64,000 bases of DNA from assembly GCA_015067845.1 (NCBI GenBank), contig SVLT01000004.1, forward strand, positions 1 through 64,000, read 5' to 3'. The notes below the pieces were generated by a model that saw nothing but the letters and a program-made list of their open reading frames with translations, did not search any database and was not told where the DNA came from. The DNA is from Oscillospiraceae bacterium (GTDB lineage: Bacteria; Bacillota; Clostridia; Oscillospirales; Oscillospiraceae). This document shows, piece by piece, positions 58,418 through 64,000 of the stretch (its first letter is position 1; the number at the start of each line of letters is the position of its first letter). The position numbers and the translations under genes are program-made.

Positions 58418-60463
58418 TTGAAGTATGGAATTTGGAATGTATCGAACCCGGATGCGAATGCTGTCAACACCTTGGTAGGAGCGGGCTACGCCCCTCTGAC
58501 CGCCATGATCCTCTCCGCCCGGGGAATCAAGGACGGACAGACCGCCCAAAAGCAGCTGTCCTGTGACACCGCCCTCCTCGACCCCTATCTGATGACGGAT
58601 ATGGATCTGGCCGCAGGCCGGGTGGGTCTTGCCATGACCCGGGGGGAAAAGATCGCCGTTTTCGGCGACTATGATGTGGACGGCATCACCGCCACCTGTC
58701 TGCTGACGGACTTTTTGCGCCGTCACGGAGCAGACTGCATCAGCTACATCCCCGGCAGACTGGAAGAGGGCTACGGCCTGAACCCCATTGCCATCGACTA
58801 TCTGCATAAGCAGGGTGTCAAGCTCATTGTCACCGTGGACTGCGGCATCACCGCCGTGGAAGAAGCCCGGCTGTGCAAGCAGTTGGGAATCGATCTGGTC
58901 ATCACCGACCATCACGAATGTAAAGAACAGCTTCCGGAAGCGGTTGCAGTGGTGGATCCCCACCGTCCCGACGGAGGCTATCCCCACATGACCCTTTCCG
59001 GCGTGGGCGTGGCCTTTAAGCTGGCCGCCGCCCTGACGGGAGATCAGGAGGCCGTCCTGCGGGACTATGCGGACATGGTCTGCCTGGGCACGGTTGCGGA
59101 TGTCATGCCCCTGGTGGGAGAAAACCGGGTGTTTGTGTCCAAGGGTCTGGAATCCATCCGCCACACCCGCCGCCCCGGCATCGCCGCACTGATGAAGGAA
59201 TGCGGCTGCACGGCGGACAATGTAAGTGCCACCACCATCGGCTACATGCTGGCCCCCCGGATCAACGCCGCCGGGCGCATGGGGCAGATCAACTGGGCGG
59301 TGGATCTGTTTTTGACCCACGATTCCGTGCAGGCCGAGCATTTGGCCCGGTCTCTGTGCGACCTGAACCGCCAGCGCCAGCAGGTGGAAAGCCAGATCTA
59401 TAACGATGCGGTGTCCATGCTCCCCGCCGGTCAGCCCCCGGAAGCCATTGTTTTGGCGGACGAGACCTGGCATCAGGGCGTGGTGGGCATCGTTGCCAGC
59501 CGGATGGCGGAGGAATACTGCTGTCCCACCTTCCTCATCTGTTTGGACGGGGATCACGGCAAGGCCAGCTCCCGGAGCTTCGGCGGATTTAATCTGTTCG
59601 CTTCCCTGACTGCCCTTTCCGACCTTCTGGAAAGCTACGGCGGTCACGAGCTTGCCGCAGGCTTCACCATTTCCCGGCAGAACATTCCCCAATTCCGGGA
59701 GAAGATCTGTCAGCGCGCCGCGGATTACTACTGCACCTCCGGCCCCCGGACGGTGCTGGACATTGACTGCGCCATCACACCGGAGCTTCTGACCGTACGG
59801 GGCATCGACTCCCTGTCCGCTTTGGAGCCCTGCGGCAACGGCTGTCCCAAGCCGGTGCTGATGATGAAAAATCTCATTGCCGAGCGCATCAGTCTGGTGG
59901 GCAACGGACGGCATATGCGTCTGCGTCTGCGTTCCGGACATCACACCATCAACGCCATCTATTTCTCTGCCAATCCCCAGGCTGTTTCCATCGAACCCGG
60001 GGATCTGGTGGATGTGGCGTTCCACCCCCAGGTGAACGAATTCCGGGGCGAACGCTCCGTTCAGATGAATGTACTGGACATCCGTCCCAGCTGCAGCTAT
60101 GAATGCAGCCCGGAAATGGGCGGCTATGCCCGCATCGCAACCGGCACACTGACTGCGGACGAAACCGCATTTTTGCTGCCGGAACGGGCCACCTTGGGGG
60201 CAGTCTGGCGTTATCTCGCCGGCTTGGAGCGCACCGTTCAGGAAGACCCCCTGTGCCTGTGCCGCAAGATCGTCCGCTGGGCAAACCAGCCTTTGAGCCT
60301 GGGACAGATGTTTACCTGCCTGGACATTTTCCGGGATGTGGGACTTCTGCGCTACACCCGGCAGCACAAGGATATTCTCATTGACCTGACCCCCGGCGAC
60401 ACCAAGGCCGATCTGAGTCAGAGTCAGACCATGCAGAAACTTCTGCACGCGAAAGAGAGCTGA
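58418..60463 (+). CDS. recJ: Single-stranded-DNA exonuclease RecJ
   Basis: This 681-residue 5'-3' exonuclease acts in recombination and mismatch repair. DHH-family metal motifs are FGDYDVDGITA near residue 84, TVDCGITAVEE near 143 and ITDHHECKE near 162. DHA1-type SSRSFGGFNL (near 385) and GGHELAAGF follow, with an OB fold and C-terminal RecJ extension. The TTG at 58418 is preferred because GGATGTG lies seven bases upstream and KYGIWNV aligns with family starts; an ATG at 58406 (LKYGIW extended by four residues) has no ribosome site. Confidence 0.93.
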   Translation: MKYGIWNVSNPDANAVNTLVGAGYAPLTAMILSARGIKDGQTAQKQLSCDTALLDPYLMTDMDLAAGRVGLAMTRGEKIAVFGDYDVDGITATCLLTDFLRRHGADCISYIPGRLEEGYGLNPIAIDYLHKQGVKLIVTVDCGITAVEEARLCKQLGIDLVITDHHECKEQLPEAVAVVDPHRPDGGYPHMTLSGVGVAFKLAAALTGDQEAVLRDYADMVCLGTVADVMPLVGENRVFVSKGLESIRHTRRPGIAALMKECGCTADNVSATTIGYMLAPRINAAGRMGQINWAVDLFLTHDSVQAEHLARSLCDLNRQRQQVESQIYNDAVSMLPAGQPPEAIVLADETWHQGVVGIVASRMAEEYCCPTFLICLDGDHGKASSRSFGGFNLFASLTALSDLLESYGGHELAAGFTISRQNIPQFREKICQRAADYYCTSGPRTVLDIDCAITPELLTVRGIDSLSALEPCGNGCPKPVLMMKNLIAERISLVGNGRHMRLRLRSGHHTINAIYFSANPQAVSIEPGDLVDVAFHPQVNEFRGERSVQMNVLDIRPSCSYECSPEMGGYARIATGTLTADETAFLLPERATLGAVWRYLAGLERTVQEDPLCLCRKIVRWANQPLSLGQMFTCLDIFRDVGLLRYTRQHKDILIDLTPGDTKADLSQSQTMQKLLHAKES

Positions 60464-60468
60464 TCATT

Positions 60469-62664
60469 TTGGAAACCTTTGAATTTCATTACGGACAATT
60501 GCAAAGCACCGTTGCCAAGCACCTGCCCGGCGCAGATACTGCTCTGATCGATCAAGCGGTGGAGTATGCCCGGAACAAACATAAGGAGCAAAAGCGCAAG
60601 GACGGTTCCCCTTACATCATTCACCCCCTGGCCGTTGCCAAGGTGGTTGCGGAAATGGGTCTGGATCTGGATGCCGTTTTGGGCGCGCTGCTCCACGACT
60701 GCATTGAAGATACCGACGCATCCCATGAAGAGATCGAACGGCTCTTCGGTCAGACTGTTGCGGAATTGGTGGAGGGCGTTACCAAGCTGACCCGAGCCAA
60801 TTTCTCCAGCACCGAACAGGCGCAGATGGAAAATCTGCGGAAAATGTTCATGGCTATGAGCAAGGACATCCGTGTGGTGCTGATCAAGATCGCCGACCGG
60901 CTGCACAACATGCGCACCATGCAGTATCAGACCCCTGCCAAGCAGGTATCCAAATGTCGGGAGACCATGGATATCTACGCCCCCCTGGCTCACCGTCTTG
61001 GTATGCAGAAGATCAAATGGGAGCTGGAAGACATCGCTTTGCGCTACCTGGAGCCGGAGGAATATGACGGCATCATGTCCTATCTCCGCGCCCACAAGGA
61101 GCAGGACGAGGCCTTTATGCACACCATTCAGGATACCATCGCCCAACGGTTAGACTCTGTGGATATCCACCACACCGCCTACGGCCGCATCAAGCATGTG
61201 TACTCCATCTTCCGGAAAATGCGCGCCCAGGACAAGAGTCTGGACGAGCTGTACGATGTGTACGCATTCCGGGTAATCGTGGATACCATTCCCGATTGCT
61301 ACAACGTGCTGGGTCATATCCACGACCTGTTCAATCTGGTGCCGGGCCGTTTTAAGGACTATATTTCCACCCCCAAGCCCAATATGTATCAAAGTCTGCA
61401 CACCACCGTCATCGGCACCCAGGGTATTCCCTTTGAGGTGCAGATCCGCACCTGGGAGATGCACGAAGTGGCGGAATACGGTGTTGCCGCCCACTGGAAA
61501 TACAAGCAGGGCACCGGCGAGGGCAACGAAAAGGACTTCGAGTGGGTGCGCCGTCTGCTGGAAAGCCAGCAGGACACCGACGCAGAAGACTATGTGCAGT
61601 CCCTGAAGATCGATATGTTCGACGACGAAGTGTTCGTCTTCACCCCCAAGGGCCGGATCGTATCCCTGCCCGCAGGTTCGACGCCCATCGACTTTGCCTA
61701 TGCTATTCACTCCGGCGTGGGCAACTCCATGATCGGCGCGAAAGTGAACAACCGGATCACCACCATCGATGCCACCTTGAAAAACGGCGACATCATCGAA
61801 GTTCTCACCTCCAAAAACGCCAAGGGTCCCAGCCGGGACTGGCTGAATATCTGCAAGAGCAACCAGGCCCGCACCAAGATCAAGCAGTGGTTTAAGAAGG
61901 AAAAGCGGGAAGAAAACGTGCTTCATGGCCGGGCTTCCTTTGAAGCGGAAATGCGCCGGATGGGTCTGCCCCTGAGCCTGACCATCGAGCCGGAGCTGGG
62001 CCCACAGCTGCTGAAAAAGCTGTCCTTCGACACTTGGGAGGATATGTACGCCGCCATCGGCTACGGCGGTCTGACTGCCGTCAAGGCGGTGGGACGCATC
62101 CGGGACGACATCAACCGGGCGCTGAAAAATCAGCAGAGCGACAAGCAGATGACCCCCTCCGTTTTGCGCAATGTGGGCGATCCGGAGGCCGGAAAGGCCA
62201 ACCGCCACGCGGTCAACGGCATCATTGTGGAGGATATCGACTCCTGCATGATCAAGTTCGCCAAGTGCTGCACCCCCGTGCCGGGTGACGGCATCATCGG
62301 CTTTATCACCAAGGGCTTCGGCGTTTCCATTCACCGTATCGACTGCCCCAACACCGCAAACCGCCACGAGCCCATTCAGGCGGCCCGGTGGGTCAATGTG
62401 CGCTGGGCCAACCAGGATTCCCAACCCTTCGACACCACATTGGAGCTGGAATGTGTCACCCGGGACGGTCTGCTGCTGGATGTGGCGACCATCATGACTT
62501 CCAACCGCATCCGCACCAAGGAGCTCAACGGCAAGGATCTGCCCGGCGGCAAGAGTGTGTTTACTGTCCGCTTTGAGGTCAAGGATGTGGACGAATTGGA
62601 GTCCATCCGCAATAAGCTGATGGCCATTCCCGATGTGATCAGTTCCAGACGGGGGCAGAACTAA
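60469..62664 (+). CDS. rel: Bifunctional (p)ppGpp synthetase/hydrolase Rel
   Basis: This 731-residue stringent-response enzyme carries an HD hydrolase domain (RKDGSPYIIHPLAVAKVV; LLHDCIEDTDAS near residue 84, RLHNMRTM near 143). A synthetase domain follows (YGRIKHVYSIFRKM; RFKDYISTPKPNMYQSLHTTVIG near residue 288). A TGS domain (VFTPKGRIVSLPAGSTPIDFAYAIHS near 385), a zinc-finger/CC region with CCTPVPGDGIIGFI and a C-terminal ACT domain complete it. Both activities look intact. The start is TTG, five bases after the recJ stop. Confidence 0.95.
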   Translation: METFEFHYGQLQSTVAKHLPGADTALIDQAVEYARNKHKEQKRKDGSPYIIHPLAVAKVVAEMGLDLDAVLGALLHDCIEDTDASHEEIERLFGQTVAELVEGVTKLTRANFSSTEQAQMENLRKMFMAMSKDIRVVLIKIADRLHNMRTMQYQTPAKQVSKCRETMDIYAPLAHRLGMQKIKWELEDIALRYLEPEEYDGIMSYLRAHKEQDEAFMHTIQDTIAQRLDSVDIHHTAYGRIKHVYSIFRKMRAQDKSLDELYDVYAFRVIVDTIPDCYNVLGHIHDLFNLVPGRFKDYISTPKPNMYQSLHTTVIGTQGIPFEVQIRTWEMHEVAEYGVAAHWKYKQGTGEGNEKDFEWVRRLLESQQDTDAEDYVQSLKIDMFDDEVFVFTPKGRIVSLPAGSTPIDFAYAIHSGVGNSMIGAKVNNRITTIDATLKNGDIIEVLTSKNAKGPSRDWLNICKSNQARTKIKQWFKKEKREENVLHGRASFEAEMRRMGLPLSLTIEPELGPQLLKKLSFDTWEDMYAAIGYGGLTAVKAVGRIRDDINRALKNQQSDKQMTPSVLRNVGDPEAGKANRHAVNGIIVEDIDSCMIKFAKCCTPVPGDGIIGFITKGFGVSIHRIDCPNTANRHEPIQAARWVNVRWANQDSQPFDTTLELECVTRDGLLLDVATIMTSNRIRTKELNGKDLPGGKSVFTVRFEVKDVDELESIRNKLMAIPDVISSRRGQN

Positions 62665-62671
62665 GGCCCTC

Positions 62672-62827
62672 AAAGCCTTCTCCTTGAGGAGAAGGTGCCG
62701 AGCACATGCGAGGCGGATGTGGTGGTGTCGCCGAAGGCGACAATTATAAGTATGCTGCTGACGCAGCAACACCACATCAGTCAAAAATCAAAGATTTTTG
62801 CCAGCTTCTCCTCAAGGAGAAGCCTTT
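62672..62827. repeat. Intergenic palindromic repeat, family A, copy 5 (inverted variant)
   Basis: The ends AAAGCCTTCTCCTTGAGGAG and CTTCTCCTCAAGGAGAAGCC are kept. The middle GGCGGATGTGGTGGTGTCGC pairs with the ACACCACATCAGTC later, i.e. the internal block is in the opposite orientation to that of the copies at 49971 and 54276. It separates rel from dtd but lacks a T-tract terminator. Confidence 0.82.
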
Positions 62828-62870
62828 GGCGACATCTCCCCTCAAAGGGAGCCTTGAAAGGACTATCTCC

Positions 62871-63338
62871 ATGCGTGCTGTATTAACAAGAGTAAATTCC
62901 GCCTCCGTTGCCATTGACGGCGAGGTGGTTGGCAAAATTGGAAAGGGCTTTCTCATTTTGCTGGGCGTTGGCCCCAACGATACAGAAAAAGAGTGCCGCT
63001 ATCTGGCAGAAAAGGCTCTTGGTCTGCGAGTTTTCGAGGACGAAAACGGCAAAATGAACCTAGGTCTGGATGCTGTGAACGGTCAGGTACTGGTGGTCAG
63101 CCAGTTCACCCTCTACGGCAACTGCCGCAAGGGCCGCCGGCCCAGCTTTGCCGAGGCCGCAGGCCCGGAATTGGGCAACGAGCTGTACGAGAAATTCCTT
63201 TCCATCTGCGAAGAGCTGGGTTACCCCCCTCAGCACGGCCGCTTCGGCGCGGATATGCAGGTGGAGTCCGTCAACGACGGCCCGGTGACCCTCATTCTGG
63301 ACACCGAACAGCTGATGGACACCCCCAGACGAGGATAA
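62871..63338 (+). CDS. dtd: D-aminoacyl-tRNA deacylase
   Basis: This 155-residue proofreading enzyme removes D-amino acids and glycine from tRNA. MRAVLTRVNSASVAIDG at the start, the active-site motif SQFTLYGNCRKGRRPSF near residue 77 and the Gly-cisPro motif NDGPVTLILDT near residue 137 are present. AAAGGA lies upstream of the ATG. The rel-dtd-MBL-hemZ order is common in Clostridia. Confidence 0.95.
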   Translation: MRAVLTRVNSASVAIDGEVVGKIGKGFLILLGVGPNDTEKECRYLAEKALGLRVFEDENGKMNLGLDAVNGQVLVVSQFTLYGNCRKGRRPSFAEAAGPELGNELYEKFLSICEELGYPPQHGRFGADMQVESVNDGPVTLILDTEQLMDTPRRG

Positions 63339-63341
63339 ATG

Positions 63342-63926
63342 ATGCAAAATATTCACACCCTGACCCTTGGTCTGTACCAGGTCAACTGCTATATCGTGCA
63401 TAACGAGGGTTCTGACCGCTGTGTGGTCATCGACCCCGGCTACGAGCCTAAGAAAATTGCCGCTTTTCTCGGTGAAAAGGGCCTGAAATTAGAGGCCATT
63501 CTGCTGACCCACGGTCATTTTGACCATGTGGGGGCAGTCAAGGATTTGGTCGACGCCACCGGATGCCGGGTGTTTCTCCGCCCGGAGGAGCACACCATGC
63601 CCCAAATGCTCACTGCCGGGAAGCTGTACGCCACGGACGAATATCCGGCGCAGTTTCAAATTGCCGGCATGACCTTTACCGTTCTGCACACCCCGGGGCA
63701 TACCCCCGGCTCTGTATGTCTGATTTGTGAGGATACCATGTTCAGCGGCGACACCCTGTTTGCCGGCTCCTGCGGACGCACCGACCTGCCCGGGGGCGAC
63801 TGGGCGACCATTCAGACCTCTCTCGGAAAACTGAGAGACCTGCCCGGGGATCACCGGGTATTCCCCGGCCACGGGGAAAGCACCACCCTTGCGCAGGAAA
63901 GGCAGTGCAATCCCTATTTGAGGTAA
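63342..63926 (+). CDS. MBL-fold metallo-hydrolase (glyoxalase II-like)
   Basis: This ~194-residue hydrolase has the binuclear zinc motif LTHGHFDHVGA near residue 52, HTPGHTPGSVCL near residue 112, GDTLFAGSCGRTDLPGG and a final PGHGESTTLAQE. It resembles the short YqgX/GloB-type enzymes that cleave thioesters. Two adjacent ATG codons (63339, 63342) follow the dtd stop; the second is better spaced from GAGG. Confidence 0.88.
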   Translation: MQNIHTLTLGLYQVNCYIVHNEGSDRCVVIDPGYEPKKIAAFLGEKGLKLEAILLTHGHFDHVGAVKDLVDATGCRVFLRPEEHTMPQMLTAGKLYATDEYPAQFQIAGMTFTVLHTPGHTPGSVCLICEDTMFSGDTLFAGSCGRTDLPGGDWATIQTSLGKLRDLPGDHRVFPGHGESTTLAQERQCNPYLR

Positions 63927-63930
63927 CACT

Positions 63931-64000
63931 ATGAAACTGACACTCATGGGTCACGATGACCGCTATGCCGTGGAGCAGCTGCAAATGGCTCTGTTTTCTA
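63931..64000 (+). CDS. hemZ: Coproporphyrinogen III oxidase-like radical SAM protein HemZ, 5' end only
   Basis: Only 23 codons are inside the window (MKLTLMGHDDRYAVEQLQMA...). This opening and the position after dtd and the MBL hydrolase match Clostridia HemZ (coproporphyrinogen dehydrogenase). GAGG lies before the ATG, four bases after the previous stop. The radical SAM motif would be beyond the edge, so the call rests on the N-terminus and gene order. Confidence 0.6.
   Translation, partial: MKLTLMGHDDRYAVEQLQMALFS

Noticed and set aside
1..64000. CRISPR arrays, tRNA or rRNA genes, prophage or insertion-sequence transposases
   Set aside because: I looked for regularly spaced short repeats, tRNA-like cloverleaf ends, rRNA words and transposase motifs and saw none; the palindromic repeats are irregularly placed and lack spacers.

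Overview
The window reads as one contiguous piece of a Gram-positive, endospore-forming Clostridia-type chromosome. The evidence is a sigma-G gene, a YtvI-like membrane protein, clostridial-style split transketolase, TTG/GTG starts behind strong GGAGG sites, and sigma-A type promoters. Protein style and the dense intergenic palindromic repeats suggest the Oscillospiraceae/Ruminococcaceae side of the class; this is inference, because no rRNA or other taxonomic marker is present. I saw no rRNA, tRNA, CRISPR array, prophage or transposase gene.

Layout. 1-417: a decayed AbrB/SpoVT-like gene and a repeat. 418-5400: a TauE/SafE permease, then an Lrp/AsnC regulator followed by a three-gene proton-translocating transhydrogenase whose beta subunit carries its nucleotide-binding domain III twice. 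5447-12982 (minus): a seven-gene glycan operon (PglF-like dehydratase, PglE-like aminotransferase, PglC-like phosphoglycosyl transferase, two acyltransferase-like proteins, a GT2 glycosyltransferase, UDP-glucose dehydrogenase) behind one strong promoter. 13293-16169 (minus): DUF4091 protein and an AlaT-like aminotransferase. 16650-19531: rubrerythrin divergent from an iron-type DtxR regulator and split transketolase. 19819-23172: a RACo-type corrinoid-protein activator with DUF3786, convergent with sigG. 23173-28429: a T-rich gene-free segment with clustered DnaA-box-like nonamers, rpsT, a GH13 glucosidase, a small Cys protein and recG. 28686-31693: Gfo/Idh oxidoreductase, a GH3 gene with a large internal deletion, an alpha/beta hydrolase. 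32071-35682: argG-argH-argF. 35947-38543 (minus): two zinc-ribbon membrane proteins. 38741-41527: proB-proA-proC. 41581-43548 (minus): a secreted M23-like, InlB-repeat surface protein. 43846-47441: gpmI, then the yloU/fakA pair. 47480-48075: a divergent small-protein/HTH pair around a perfect palindrome. 48106-54220 (minus): a four-domain flavodiiron protein, ROK glucokinase, Zn/Cd-type P-ATPase, RluA-type pseudouridine synthase. 54532-57148 (minus): rplT-rpmI-infC with an attenuated leader, an ACT-less aspartokinase and an ACT-domain protein. 57278-64000: ytvI-like gene, recJ, rel, dtd, an MBL hydrolase and the start of hemZ.

Most of the content is housekeeping: amino-acid synthesis (Arg, Pro, Ala/Asp), translation, repair, stringent response, redox and oxygen defence. 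The more unusual content is the duplicated domain III of the transhydrogenase, with an altered phosphate-binding loop, the RACo/DUF3786 pair, the glycan operon, the catalytic-only aspartokinase, the palindrome-controlled small locus, and at least four families of intergenic palindromic repeats, one nested inside another.
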